From: Jacaranda mimosifolia
Taxonomy: Eukaryota > Streptophyta > Magnoliopsida > Lamiales > Bignoniaceae
NCBI GenBank assembly: GCA_018894105.1
Contig: CM032117.1
Coordinates: 49,758,503-49,822,502 of the forward strand
Length of the DNA stretch: 64,000 nt
Direction: 5' to 3'
The notes below the pieces were generated by a model that did no database searches, was not told where the DNA came from, and was given only the letters and a program-made list of their open reading frames with translations. The number at the start of each line of letters is the position of its first letter. Within the stretch, counting starts at the first letter, position 1. Of the stretch, positions 12,223-24,085 are shown in pieces. The position numbers were made by a program, and so were the translations under genes.

Positions 12223-12793
12223 ATGAGTTCAAGCAATTCCTTCAACAGTCGTTCAAGCAACAAGTTTCACCCAAATACGCCATTATTTTGTGATTGTGGA
12301 TATGAGCTACCATTATTAACATCATGGACCTCAAATAACCCAGGCAGGAGATATCGTGCTTGCCCAAATTATGGGGTATGTTTATTGAAGTTTCCTTTAT
12401 TTTCTTTGATTTTGATGTTGAGAACATGCATTTAACTTGGAGTTATATTGATTTATATTTTACAGAAGAGAGGATATTGTGGTGTATTCAAATAGTGGGA
12501 TCCTGAAATGTGCGATAGATCAAAGGCTATCATTCCTGGACTGCTTAGAAGAATAAATAGGTTGGAGGAAGAAGTAGCAGGGTATAAGAGCTTGGAAGAG
12601 AAATTGGAAGAAGAAAAAGAGGCCAACAAAAAAAGAAAAAAGAAAATGGAAAGTTTGATTTTAATGTACAACAAAAGGATGAAAGTGATGAATGTTTTTT
12701 TTTGCTATTTTTATGTTCATTATTGCAATTGTGGTGATATATCTGAAGTTGCCAAAGGTTGAAGGTAGAGTTGCATTACTGCAACTTATGTAA
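12223..12793 (+). pseudogene. GRF zinc finger, coiled-coil, membrane-anchored protein gene of MULE-1 (broken)
   Basis: Exon 1 (12223-12375, 51 codons) encodes a GRF-type zinc finger: CDCG, then LTSWTSNNPGRRYRAC. A GT-AG intron (12376-12465, GTATGT...TTTACAG) follows. Exon 2 (from 12466) supplies the fourth cysteine (YCGVFK), a WDPEMC block, and a helix rich in Glu/Lys (about residues 75-115) that looks like a coiled coil. After a shift in a nine-T run (12695-12703) there is a hydrophobic segment (FFAIFMFIIAIVVIYLKL) and a stop at 12791-12793. Two lesions are visible: TAG at 12493-12495 where tryptophan is expected, and the T-run shift. All four zinc ligands remain. GRF fingers bind nucleic acid in other proteins; the membrane tail suggests anchoring to a membrane or nuclear envelope, which is inference. 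The start codon is 170 bp inside the terminal repeat, as in MuDR-type genes. Confidence 0.8.
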
Positions 12794-12995
12794 TTAATTT
12801 GGTAATGTTGTAATGCAAAGTTTTGTAAATGGCAAATTTAAATTATGGCCAAGTTTTAGTATTCCAAATTTTACAGCACACTTTGAAGTTCCAGCAAATT
12901 AGTTTTATTTTATTGTCCATTTGCTTGCTCAAAGATTTCCAGCATTTTTTTCTCCAATAGAAAACACAACGTAAACTAATATTAATGTAACATAA

Positions 12996-13142
12996 CATAA
13001 ACCAACATTCAACTTCAAATTAACACAAAATATCGCCAGACTTTGATGCAGCATAAACCAACATTCAACATTCAACTTCAAATTAATCATCCCACATTCA
13101 ACATTCAACTTCTAATCATTCCACATTCAACATTCAACATCC
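12996..13142. repeat. ACATTCAACTTC minisatellite
   Basis: ACATTCAAC and ACATTCAACTTC units repeat irregularly in the space between the two convergent MULE-1 genes. It gives a spurious plus-strand reading frame rich in Thr, Phe and Asn. Confidence 0.6.
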
Positions 13143-13182
13143 TTCAGTTCAACCCAAAGCATTTGAAGCTAAACAACAGACT

Positions 13183-13330
13183 TCAAGTAGAGGTACACTT
13201 TGATGCAACAGAGTTAGAAATGGACTTTGAGGCAGTAGATTTGGATGCAGTAGGCTTTGAGGCAGCAGACTTTGAGGTAGTAGATTTTAAGGCAGCAGAC
13301 TTCGAGGCAGTAGATTTTGAGGTACCTGAT
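13183..13330 (-). repeat. 15-bp coding minisatellite in the transposase tail
   Basis: Units such as TCTACTGCCTCAAAG repeat about eight to nine times on the minus strand and encode a SKSTA/SKSAA repeat, giving a basic, serine-rich tail before the stop. Copy number probably varies. The opposite strand reads as a run of Asp/Glu/Ala, which is an artefact. Confidence 0.7.
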
Positions 13331-16234
13331 GCAGCTTCACTTTTGGAGGAATTGGAGATGCATGATCTCAAGTTGGAAACTGTAATGAAATTCATTCCAC
13401 CTTTGACAATCATAGGTGTATGGTTGGTGGAGGATACTTGATTGATTTGCAACAATTGACATATATTAGTTGGTATAAAATCTACTTTTTTCTCAAAATC
13501 ATGTAAACAATCATGCCAACCTTAACTGAGCCAACTCTATTTGAGCTTCCTCCAATTTGGACATTTTTGTTAGGTCTTCTAACCTGTAAAAATAGAACAA
13601 TTTATTAATTCAAAGATACTCAGAAAAGTTATTTATAACTAATAATTGAAAATCCGCAAACCTGTAATTTGTCTATGTTTCTTCCTTGCCTTTGCACAGG
13701 TTCACTGGAAACTGAGGCTTGAGTTGGCTGAGTTGCTTCCAGATCTGCAAACTCTTCATTCCTTTGCCCTTCAACTTCTGTTGGTGCAACCTCCTCATAC
13801 TCCTGTTCAGTTTCCATTCCTTTTTTACAGGTTGTTGAATTGTGATCTGTACCCCTACAAGTTCTGCATTTATTTTTTCTTCTAACCCCAATCAACCTAT
13901 GTGGATTAGATGGGGTAGGAGGTTCATCAAGCTGTCTCTTTCTCATCTTTTGAGGCCTAGCAACCTTTTCTTTGTACAAGGGTGGCAAAGGAGGCTCATT
14001 ATCACTTTTAGGCCACAATCCAGGCTCATTCAAGCCAAATATAGGATTTTCATAGCATTTTAAATAACTTTGTGCACTGTAACAGTTGTGAACATGTGGC
14101 TCAAGTTCTTCATTTCTATACCATATAGCTGAAATTGCATGTTTGCATGGTATTCCTGACAAGTACCACTTCTTACAATTACAACTCCTCTCACACAAGT
14201 CCACTGTGTGCTGATCAAAAGGCCCCACTACTTGGAAATGCCAATCATCAGACCTCATTGGTATATACTCCCCCAGCATCTTTCATGTTTTTGATAAGCA
14301 ATTTTTTAATCTTGGGGCATATTGGTCCATCCCATTTTGCAGTTTTTTCTCTATTCATTTGCATCCTACTCATCAACAAGTTTCTTATTGACTCAAGCAA
14401 TGAAATGAATGGCTTTTCTTTTACATCAAGAATGAAACTGCTAAAACATTCACACATGTTGTTCAAAAGGATGTCACACTTGAGATATGGACTAAAATGA
14501 GACCTAGACTAGTTATGTGGAGGTTTTTTCGGTAGCCACTGATATGCTGCTTCATTTATTTTTTTCAACTCATCCATTTTTCTTTTGAATTCCTCAATTC
14601 TTGTTGCTTTTGTTGCTGCCCAAAGTGCATTTTTTATTGCAAGACCAGTAAAACCATCTTTTTTCATGTTGCTATACAAATGCTTCACACAAAATCTGTT
14701 TTCAGCATTAGGTAGCAAAGATTTGAAGGCTAGAATCAAGCATTTTTGCTTGTCAGACATGAAAGCCCAATTATACTGATTCTCAAAGCCTATATCATCA
14801 TTCAAAAGACACAGAAACAAGCTCCAACTATCTGTAATTCACTCTCAACTATTGCATATGCAATGGGAGAGATATTATTATTGGGATCTAGTACAACTGC
14901 TGACAATAGTTGACCCCCATGATTCCCCTTAAGAAAGCATCCATCAACTCCTATGACAGCCCTACAAACATTTCTAAACCCAAGCTTACATGCATTGAAG
15001 CACATGTAAAACCTTCGGAACCTCTTACTTCCTTATTCCTCTACCAGTTTCATTATTACAGTTGAACCTGGATTACTTCTATCAAGCTCAAGACAATAAT
15101 CCCAAATATGGTTGAATTGTTCCTCCATTGAACTTGTATTAGCTGTAGTGCCCTTCTCTTTGCTCTATAGGCTTGTGATTTTGAGACATTAGCCTTTAGA
15201 GTTGTTCAAAGCCCATTTCTAAACTCAGATGCGCCTAGCTTTGGATTTTCTTTGAATTTCCTTTGAAAAGTCTTGCCTATCCAACTAGATTTCAGACTTG
15301 AACTATTATAGTTCCAAGAGCATTTATTGTGAATGGGATTGTAGCTCTTTATTTTCCAAGCACTATCATTCTGCATTTTTGATACAAAAACAAACCAGCC
15401 ACATTCATCTTTTTTACACACACCCCTCAGTCTTATTTTATCATTCTTAATGAACTTAACCATCATACCTCTTCTTAAGCAATAACTTTCAATTGCAAAT
15501 TTAGCCTCATCCCTAGAACTAAAAATCAATCCTAATTTAAGTTCAGGATTTTTATTTTCTATCCTAGGATTAAACAAGGGATACTGTACTCCCTTCTCCT
15601 CATCAAAACCTTGTTTGCTATTCAAATCATCCTCACTATCAATAACATCTTTCTCACCTGAATCCTGTAGCCTACCATACATCTCTTCACTAATAAACTG
15701 ATTCTCTTCTATTGTTCTCCCCCTATTTGTCTCACTAATTTCAACCTCAGGATCTACATAAGCCTCAAACAACTTGTCATCATCCTCCATCTCAAAGTCA
15801 CTCTCATAGAACACATCATTATCCTCTAAATCAGCCATCTCCCCATCAATAACAACAGATTCATTAACTAATCTAGCCTCAGTATGTTGTCTAGTTTGGC
15901 TCTCCACAAACCTTCCCAAGTCCAAATGCTCTAAGTACATATCAACCTCATAATTATTAGGTACAAAATTCCTTGTGGCATACATCTCTGAATCTTTTTC
16001 TATGCACTTACATTGCCTATCAAAATTCTTCCCATATTTAAGCCAAAACCTAATACTACCCTTATCCTTGTATCCTAAATCCTCAGCATAACCCCACAAA
16101 TCAATCATCCCAATCTGATCTACATCCACAAAGTCAAAATGCTCCAATTTCCCTCCTATGTACTCTCTATGTGGAGTATGTTTTAAGATTCCAGCATAGT
16201 GAATGTTGAATGCAAAACATGTTGGATCCCCCAT
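13183..16234 (-). pseudogene. MULE-1 transposase (MURA type), broken
   Basis: The reading starts with MGDPTCFAFNIHYAG at 16234, just after a possible splice acceptor. In order come a PB1-like N-terminal region (about 16230-15930), an acidic stretch, the MuDR plant DNA-binding region ending near 15215, the DDE core with GVDGCFLKG (first Asp, about 14945), SDKQKCL (second Asp) and NNMCECF (Glu, about 14450), a SWIM finger (CNCKKWYLSGIPCKH, about 14190-14145) and a CCHC knuckle (CRTCRGTDHNSTTC, about 13868-13828). A last exon (13455-13183) encodes a Ser/Lys/Thr/Ala repeat tail. Breaks include a TGA near 15206, a shift near 15120, a shift near 14815, a stop at 14509 and a shift near 14280. The protein should cut and join element ends in the nucleus, but this copy cannot make it. 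Confidence 0.88.
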
Positions 16235-17726
16235 ATCACCTAGTTTCATTAATTTATATATTTTAAGTGAAGTTTTAAACAAATTAAGAACAAAAATCAA
16301 ATAAACATCAATTAGATACACAAAACAAGACATTGCATTTACTAGATTAAAATACCAGAAACCCAATTTAGGCTAAATAGCACCATAAATTAAAGTTGCC
16401 TAAACTACCATGCAATTAAACATAAACTTTATAAATCAGCATTTCACCCAATAATAGAATAAATAAATAAACAAACTCACATAAATTGAGGCAGGACTAC
16501 ACATCAGCTAACCATAAAGAAATGAAAAAAATTACACTTAGTAAGGATCTATTACCGTAATTAGGTGTGAAATCCAGCGCATGCTTGCTTCTCCTCGCCA
16601 TTTCAATGATTACCCCTCGTACTCTACGCAATAGAGCTCCAGCAACCTCCTACTCCAATTTCCTCTAGTTTAAGCCTTTCAAACTTCACGTTTTTAGGTT
16701 TAATCTACTTTGGGTATGATAAAGGCAAGATATTATGGAAGATTTTTCAACAATTCCAGTGGAAATTGAGGGATTGAAAATTTGGGGGCTAGGGATATGC
16801 GTTTAGGGGAGAGAATTAGGGTTGAGGGGGAGAGAATGGGGGAAATGTATTGATGCTAACCTAATCTATTGTATTTCCCTCCATTAGTGGCAATGCACAT
16901 GACCACTTTCCATCCAATTTAACTGGATGGTTAACGGCAAGGATGCAATTTGTTAAAAAATTGACACTTTAGGGACCAATTTTGGAACGTCATACTATTA
17001 AGGGACTAAAATCGAATAAATGGCTAAGTTTAGGGACGAAAATTATAATTATCCTGCTAAAATAAAGATAACTTTCGTGGTTTAATATAGTGTAAAAAAA
17101 AATATTAACTTAAAGTATATTATTAAATGTAATGATTATTAACTGTCATGGACCTGAACAAGTTGTTCTTAAGAATTACTTGATCTACATTATATTTCCT
17201 TCAAAAAATAAGTTTTCCTCCAAAAATGAATTCCTTTAATATTTGTTTATTCCCTCCAAAATTTTGCTCCTCTCTCCATTTTGTATATAAATAATATAAA
17301 TAACAATTATTTGTTTTATCTTATATTATAAGATGAATTATGACGTATTATTATGAGGGTTAAAAATTTAATTCTATTCTTTGTTATTATTTATTATGAC
17401 ATTGTTTTTGAATGACGAGGTTTTAGAAAATTTCTTTCTAAATCTAAAAACTTTAATCTTTACGTGTAATTAATTTTATTTTAAAAATTAAAATATTCTG
17501 TACTAATAATATATTGATGTGGACAATTTGAACATGCATTTATTGAAAATTTTCTACACTTAATTAACACAAATTGTTTTGAAATTGATCAATTGGTACA
17601 ACTTTAATATAGTTGGAAAATTTGAAATTATTTTGAAATACTCATGACATTATAATATAAACTTGGTAATATAGTTATAGGTCCAATAAAATTATTTTTT
17701 ATCCCCATATATTTACTTAAATATTT

Positions 17727-18816
17727 GAAGAACTGTTAGCATCCCTGACAAATTTGTAGATGTCGGTTGAAAAGTTATATTAAAATTCAAAAGTATCCTT
17801 TAAAAGTTGTTTTGATTATTTTTTAGACAAAAGTACCCTTGGACTTATTTGTAACTTTAACATGGGAGTTTAACTTTAATATTATTTAAATTACTCAGAA
17901 TAAATTTATATAATTTTATTAATAATTTTTTAAAATATTAAATAATCTTTTAATTGAAGTTGGATTAAAAAAATAAAATTTTATAATCATCAACATACGT
18001 AAAGTAATTTAATCAAATTTAATTAAACATATTTATTAATTATAAAATAAAAATAACAATCAAATCCATCTCTTTATTAAATATGATTTTATTTTTAAAT
18101 TACATCTCAATAATATTAAAAAATAATCGTATCTAAAATAATTGAATTAGATTAAGTTGAATATATTTATTAAATACAAAAAAAATATTTATTAACTACA
18201 ATAAATAAATTAAAAATAAAAATAAGATCTAAAAATATCATACTAACAATAGTAATTTTAAAATGTCAAATTTACCCTACCAACCAATAAAAAAGTTATT
18301 GATATGATATCTTGTTCCCTCCTAAAACACAAATAAATAAATAATATTTTTTCCAATTCATTTTCCATCTACCACCCAAAATACAAACAAACACCCATCA
18401 CATTCCTCAACCCCACTTCCAAAAAATCATTTGGTTGAAATATTTTGACAAAATGCTCCAATTCATAAACAAACAAGCTATAATTAAAATGAATTTCAAT
18501 AAATTTATTAATTAATAAAAAATAAATAAGTCAAAATTTTTAGATATGATGATGATTTTAAATTTTTATTTTTTTAATTCAACCTGAATGAAAAGATTAT
18601 TTAATATTTAAAAATAATAATGAATAAAATTATTTCAATTTATTATGAGTAGTTTAAATAATATTAAAGTTACAACCCCATGCTAAAGTTACAAATAAGT
18701 TTATGGGCGTTTTTATCTCAAAAATAATCTAAATAGCTTTTGAAGGATATTTTTTAATTTTAATATAAATTTTCAAATGACGTCTACAAATTTTTAATGG
18801 ATGCTAATAGTTCTTC
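17727..18816. mobile_element. 1.1-kb non-autonomous element with about 190-bp terminal inverted repeats
   Basis: 17727-17915 (GAAGAACTGTTAGCATCC...) is matched in reverse by about 18630-18816 (...ATGCTAATAGTTCTTC) at roughly 85-90% identity. The centre is A/T-rich and non-coding. The flanks (AAATATTT / AAAAATATT) are too simple and too similar to the repeat itself for a certain target duplication. The long repeats fit a MULE-like derivative best, but the superfamily is unproven. Confidence 0.65.
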
Positions 18817-18849
18817 AAAAATATTATGGAGGAAAACATTAAGGGATCA

Positions 18850-19080
18850 TTATAATTTTTCTGGGTTTATTTATAAATAAGTTAAATTTCATGGGCTTCT
18901 GTACAATTTATTTAAATAAAAATGACCCTGTGCGATTGTCACGCGCCACTTGCCATTAACTTTTGGATGATAGGTTTGGCGGTGTCCCAAAAGTGTCCAA
19001 AAATGGTAACGTTTGGTCCTATATGTGTCGACCCCTAAAAGTTTGGTACCAAAAGTGCCAAATGCCCTTTCCAACAAGAC
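18850..19080. other. Isolated MULE-like terminal sequence
   Basis: Read on the minus strand it starts GGAAAATTGCACTTTAGGTC and continues through a GC-richer block with ACCAAACTTTTAGGGG and GCCAAACC motifs, a composition typical of MULE terminal repeats. I found no inverted partner in the window. It is probably a remnant. Confidence 0.35.
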
Positions 19081-19331
19081 CTAAAGTGCAATTTTCCATT
19101 TTTTCTATTTATACTTATTCACAAATATATAATATACATATCTATAAATTTATCAATAAAATTTAAATAACTTTTATTTTTATCTACTTTTTCTATTTAT
19201 TCATTCCAAATTAAATAATATTTAATATTTATAAATATATAAAATATAATTTTTTATTCATACTTATTTACATATATAGTATATATATACACACACAAAA
19301 AAAATAGGTTAATTGCAGAATATTTTTTGCG

Positions 19332-21305
19332 AATCAGAGAAATCAATACGATATTTAACAAATAACAACACCAATTCAATAGGAACGATACAGTGACACT
19401 TTGAAAGTTCATGGTGCCAGAACGGTAAATCAGTGTGTTCAGAACGGTTTTAAAGAAAACACGGGGCCACTCGACTGTATAGTTCAGTTTTCAGAAGAAA
19501 AAAATCAATTTTCACAAAGCTTCACAGAAGCTAATCTGGACAATCATCTTCAATAAAATGGATCAAATATTGATCAATTTCAAATCAAGAGAACCCACAG
19601 GGTTCGAAAGTCAATAACAAATCATGACAGATATCAAATCAGTAGAACGTAACGGGTTCAACGAATGATGATAGATTAGGCTCAAACAAATCAAGAACCG
19701 ATTGGTAGAACCCTCACAAGGGTAACAGTAATTAACAAAGTACAATAATCAAAACAATACCAACCCTCATAGAGGTTTATCAAGGAATTGATAGGTACAA
19801 GGGATTGGTAGATCCTCACCTTATCAACCTCAGCAAGAAGTCAGAACCTACTGATCTCCAGGGCCCAAATCCTCGTCACCTATTCAAAAGAATAATTTAC
19901 CCATTAAAACCCTCGTTCAATCCTAAAGATCTCTATCAATCTTATCCATATTAATAATAGTCCAATTCAATTATCCTCGACTAACATAATGGTTAGGGTT
20001 TTGCTTCGACATCATTGCCGTAGGACATACTATACGTACCGGTTATATGAAATATTTACGGATTTCAACCTATACCAGCAAAATAATAAGATTGAGTCCT
20101 TAACTTACCAATTTAACCTTATAACGAAATACTAGTCGATAATAACAGTCTAATTTTTTGTAAAATCCCAAATTTTGTCACTTAAGTCACAGTAACATAA
20201 AATTAGGGCTTTCTATTCTTAATAAGCCATCTAACCTATAGTTCACATGAAATAATACCATTCCAGATTCAATAAGCTTAATTATCGTGCATGAACGTTC
20301 CATTCTTATGGATGGCTGTTTTGATCAATCATGTCCTTCATTATCTTTCGAAATACAAGGTTTGAATGAAGAATACATGTATACAAATACATACAATAAA
20401 CCAAATCTTAATTCCGAACATTTACCCAACTTTCGAATTATCGGCAAGGAGAATCTATGATCAGCCCACGTTCATGTAACCGTCTTGGCGAGATGAACAA
20501 ATTGCCTTTTCACCGCCGCCTCCGCCACCGCTGGAAAGTTCCAAAACCACCACCAACAGCTGCTTCTAATACCGGAAAGGTCCTCAAATTGCCGAAAAAC
20601 CGCAATCCTGCCACCAACACCACCATGTGTTTTTTGTGTAATTTCTCTTCCACGGTGGTACGTTCCCAAAATTGAAGATACCGGTGTGATCCTTGAGCTA
20701 AGCCCATCGAAACCCACTACTCACATTCAAGTTTCAGTCGTCAGAGTGAAGAAATCCATCAACCACCACCATGGCCGAAATTTTGAGCTCAGTTTCTAGC
20801 CGGTACACTAGAAGGTTTAGGGAGAAATTCGTATATTTGTGTTCTACGCGAGGAGAGGAAGAAAATGATACCAAATTTGCTAAGGTTTGGTTGTCGGTGA
20901 GAGGGTGGTGGTCATGATGGTGGTGTTTGGAGAAGAAAATGAAGAAGAAAGGTGAAATTGTTTTTTTATAAAATTCAACTTTTAGTAATTGGGAATTGGC
21001 CCCCAAACTTATAAATCAGCTTCCAATTAAGTCCTCTCAAGTTTTGAGTGTTTTCACTTCAGTCCCAAGGCTATTTATTGCCTCACATTAACTCATTTAA
21101 CCAATAATAATCCCACTTTGACCCACAAAACTCCAAAATATTGGTCAATCAAAATTTCCTCAATTGTCAAATCAACCCCAAAACTTCTAAAATTCTTACA
21201 ATCAAGTCCTTTTATTTATTTTCGAGCCCTAAAATCCAACCAACTAATACCTTGATTTTCTAAATCCTTATTTTCCAGAAATTATCGAATTTTAGGGGTG
21301 TTACA
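19332..21305 (-). repeat. 5' LTR of Retro-1, second part
   Basis: Colinear with about 1164-3128 of the 3' LTR, ending GGGGTGTTACA at 21305. Together with 8022-8955 it makes one LTR that lost about 165 bp where the foreign block sits. Its differences from the other LTR are spread evenly (roughly 10% by eye in the blocks compared). Confidence 0.88.
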
Positions 21306-22661
21306 TATATATATATATGTATAAAATGAGAATATATGAAATAATGAGAAATGAGAAACAATGATAAATTTATATATACGTATAAAATGAGAAATATATG
21401 AAATAATGGAAGAAGAGAGAAATGAGAATAAATAGAAAAGAAAAGAATGACAAAAAAAGAAAAAAAATAAAATATGATAATAAAAAGTTATTTAAATTGA
21501 ATTATATATATGTGAAATGATTAAGGGTAAATTGATCTTTTTTTATTAAAATTATGTTAAATGGGCAACAAATGTGGAGGGGGAGGCGGTGTGCATGGTT
21601 TTATAAAACATAAGGAAGTTATTTTGTGTGTGTGTGTGTGTATGTGTATTTTTTTTCTCAATAGGGTTTGAAATTAAAACAAATGTTTGAAATAATTATT
21701 TTAAATTAGATTGGCAAGTTGGATTTGGTGGATTTGAGTTGGCCAGTTGACCAAATAAAATCAGGTCGACCCGAACCTGACCTGATACGATTCAGGTTGG
21801 GTTAATGTTGAACATTTTCAGGTTGTCATCAGGTTGGGTTGGGTTAGGGTTAACAAAATTAATATTATGTCCCTACTTCAACCTAACCCGAACTCGCACG
21901 ACCCACCCAAATTGCCACCCCTATAGACACCAATTCATTATAAAATTAGTGAAGCCCAATTAATAAAAAAGGAGTTGCTAAAGCCTAATTAATCAACTCT
22001 GCAATTTGATGTCAAACCCAATTATTTACCAAATGACATTAATTTACTAAAATATCGGTGAACTCATATTAGTAAAAGAAAAGTTACAAAAACACAATTA
22101 ATCAATTCTTTAAGTTAATGTCAGATCAAATTCATTTTGAAATCCAATTTACTAATTTACTAGGAGAATTATTGAAGGTCAATTAATGAAAAGGAAGTTG
22201 GTAAAGCTCAATTAACGAATTCTTCAAATTAGTATGAAACCCAATTTGTCAATTCGCTAAAATATTAGTTAAGCTCAATTAGTTAAAAAAAAAAATAAGT
22301 TGGTCAACCCAAAGTAATCAATTATTTGAACTAATGTGAAGCTCAATTAATAAAAAATAAGCTCAGTTCCTTGAAGAAAGCCTTATTCATCATTTACCTC
22401 ACTTCAAATTTGTTCAAGACCAACTTTTAAAATGAAGCCTAATTCACCACTTAATTTACTATAAATTTGGTTAAATCTATTTCATAAATGAAAACTCTCA
22501 ATTCATTGAATAATTCATAAAAAAATTATAAAGTTCAATATTTTAAAGAAATTGGTCCAACTAATGGATTATTCATTTCAAATTTCTTCAAGCTCAATCT
22601 TTAAATAAAACCCAGTTCAGTAATAATTCACTAAAAAATTGGTTAAACCCAATTAACAAAT
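21306..22661 (-). mobile_element. CACTA-like arm B, inner part
   Basis: The reverse complement matches arm A from about 10800 back to about 9460: the same A/T-rich zone, the CACACCGCCTCCCC block, the GGGTGGCAATTTGGGTGGG block and the TTAATTGGGCTT repeats. It continues on the far side of the solo LTR at 25989. A TG microsatellite replaces part of the TA tract near 21625. Confidence 0.8.
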
Positions 22662-23070
22662 TGTAGCACCCCCATTTAGGATATCACCCAAATGCCAGAA
22701 TGCCACTCAAATCAATCTTATAGCATGCAATAACATATCCGATAGGCCCATAAAATTTTTCCAAAATTCTCTAATAAACCACAATGATCACAACTCACAG
22801 CATGCTTTAAACTTACTACAATAATATCAGAGTGCAGAAGTCATACTAATAACCCATCTTAATTCAAAACATATATCAACATATGTAATATCACACCTAC
22901 ATACCAAAAGTCTCATGTTCTTCCTAACATATCACAACATTTCTAAGATAAGACTTTGCATTCAAAGGAACCCATACACATATACACATCTATTCTATTG
23001 AAAAATTTCCTTCACCGATCTAAGTCCATCACCTGTTCTTGTTTGAGAAAAATCAAAGATAAATGAGGGG

Positions 23071-23087
23071 TAAGTCCAAAGGACTTA
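23071..23087. promoter_or_regulatory. 17-bp dyad conserved in four LTRs
   Basis: TAAGTCCAAAGGACTTA is a perfect 7-3-7 dyad. Relative to the three other LTRs both halves changed together (TGAGTCC to TAAGTCC and GGACTCA to GGACTTA), which suggests paired change. It lies 409 bp from the LTR end. Confidence 0.45.
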
Positions 23088-23289
23088 GTGAGGGATAAAT
23101 GTAATCACAGGCAATGGGGATCTGTCGAGGATGAATCAACTAAACAGATCATAGTTTAAAAGTTCAAATAGAAATATATCAGGATACAATCAAACGGTCA
23201 TGAAATAATCAGACAGTCTGGAAAACAGTCTATCAGTTAGGATACAGTCGAATATCAGAACAAATCTTATATCAATCAAACCGAACTAT

Positions 23290-24085
23290 ACTTACCCAGG
23301 CATGACAACTTGGTACAAAACTTTTACCAATCGAACTTATTTAAGCTTACCCAGGCATGGCAACCTGGTACAGAACTTATACCAATCAAACTGAATCAAA
23401 GTTACCCAATCGAGCCAAACTAAACTTACCCAGACATAACCACATGGTACAAAACTTACTAGTCAAATCAAACTTATACAAATCAAACCGAACTTACCCA
23501 AGCACAACCACTTGGTACCAATCAAACCAAACTTACCTAGGCATAACAACTTGGTACAGAACTTACTAATCAAACTGAACCTACCCAGGTATAACAACTG
23601 GTACCGGTCAAACTAAACGTACCCAGACATAACACCTGGTACAGAACTTACCAATCAAACTGAACTTACCTAGGCATAACACCTAGTACCGAACTTACCC
23701 AAGTGTAAGAACTTGGTACAAAACTTACCTGAGCGGGACAACCAGGTACAAAACTTACCCGAGCATGATAACCTGGTACAAAACTTACCCAAGCATAGCT
23801 TGGTACATAACTTACCCAGGCGTATCAGCTTGGTACACAACTTACCCAAGCGTATCAGCTTGGTACATAACTTATTACCAACAGAACAATTCAATGACAT
23901 ATCAATCAAACTAACTTACCCAAACACGATAACTTGGTACAAAACTTACCCAAGCACAGCTTGGTACATAACTTACCCAGGCATCGTAGCTTGGTACATA
24001 ACTTATTACTAACAGAACAAACCTACGACGTACAAGTCGAACTAACATACCCAAGCGTAACAGCTTGGTACACAACAAATTGCTG
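23290..24085. repeat. About 0.8-kb minisatellite in the solo LTR
   Basis: About twenty imperfect units of 30-50 bp have the core CTTACCCAGGCATAACAACT followed by TGGTACAAAA and a variable spacer with AATCAAAC. Several apparent reading frames here on both strands (for example 23357-23569, 23670-23909 and 23713-24012) are produced by the repeat and are not genes. Confidence 0.85.

Larger units (their letters stand above)
11860..17054. mobile_element. MULE-1: two-gene Mutator-like element
   Basis: Terminal inverted repeats of about 190 bp (11860-12056 and 16869-17054; inner sequence GGATAATTATAATTTTC) are flanked by a perfect 9-bp duplication TGCTAAAAT at 11851-11859 and 17055-17063. The left terminus has three extra bases relative to the right. 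Inside are a transposase pseudogene on the minus strand that starts near the right repeat, and a GRF zinc-finger gene on the plus strand that starts near the left repeat. The two converge. This plan resembles maize MuDR (mudrA and mudrB), but the second gene is unrelated to mudrB as far as can be seen. Confidence 0.93.
54..21305 (-). mobile_element. Retro-1: gag-only Ty3/gypsy-type LTR retrotransposon, itself split by later insertions
   Basis: Two long LTRs (54-3128 and 8022-8955 plus 19332-21305) flank a 4.9-kb internal region. Read on the minus strand, the LTR begins TGTAACACCCC and ends GGTGCTACA. A primer site for initiator-Met tRNA follows the 5' LTR and a purine tract precedes the 3' LTR. 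The flanks carry a TATAT duplication at 49-53 and 21306-21310, but it lies in TA-repeat sequence so it is weak evidence. The internal region has gag-type reading frames only. I see no protease, reverse transcriptase, RNase H or integrase, so the copy is non-autonomous. The LTRs differ at many positions, so the insertion is old. Confidence 0.85.

Noticed and set aside
13043..13441. Plus-strand acidic, Asp/Glu/Ala/Val-rich repeat protein
   Set aside because: It mirrors the Ser/Lys/Thr/Ala-coding repeat of the minus-strand transposase tail and begins in a simple repeat.
14135..14500. Plus-strand 121-residue protein
   Set aside because: It is antisense to the SWIM/DDE part of the MULE-1 transposase and has no domain.
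23290..24085. A regularly spaced repeat array that could be mistaken for a CRISPR array or for two overlapping genes
   Set aside because: Units vary in length and sequence, spacers are not unique, no cas genes occur, and the context is a plant LTR. The reading frames are produced by the repeat.
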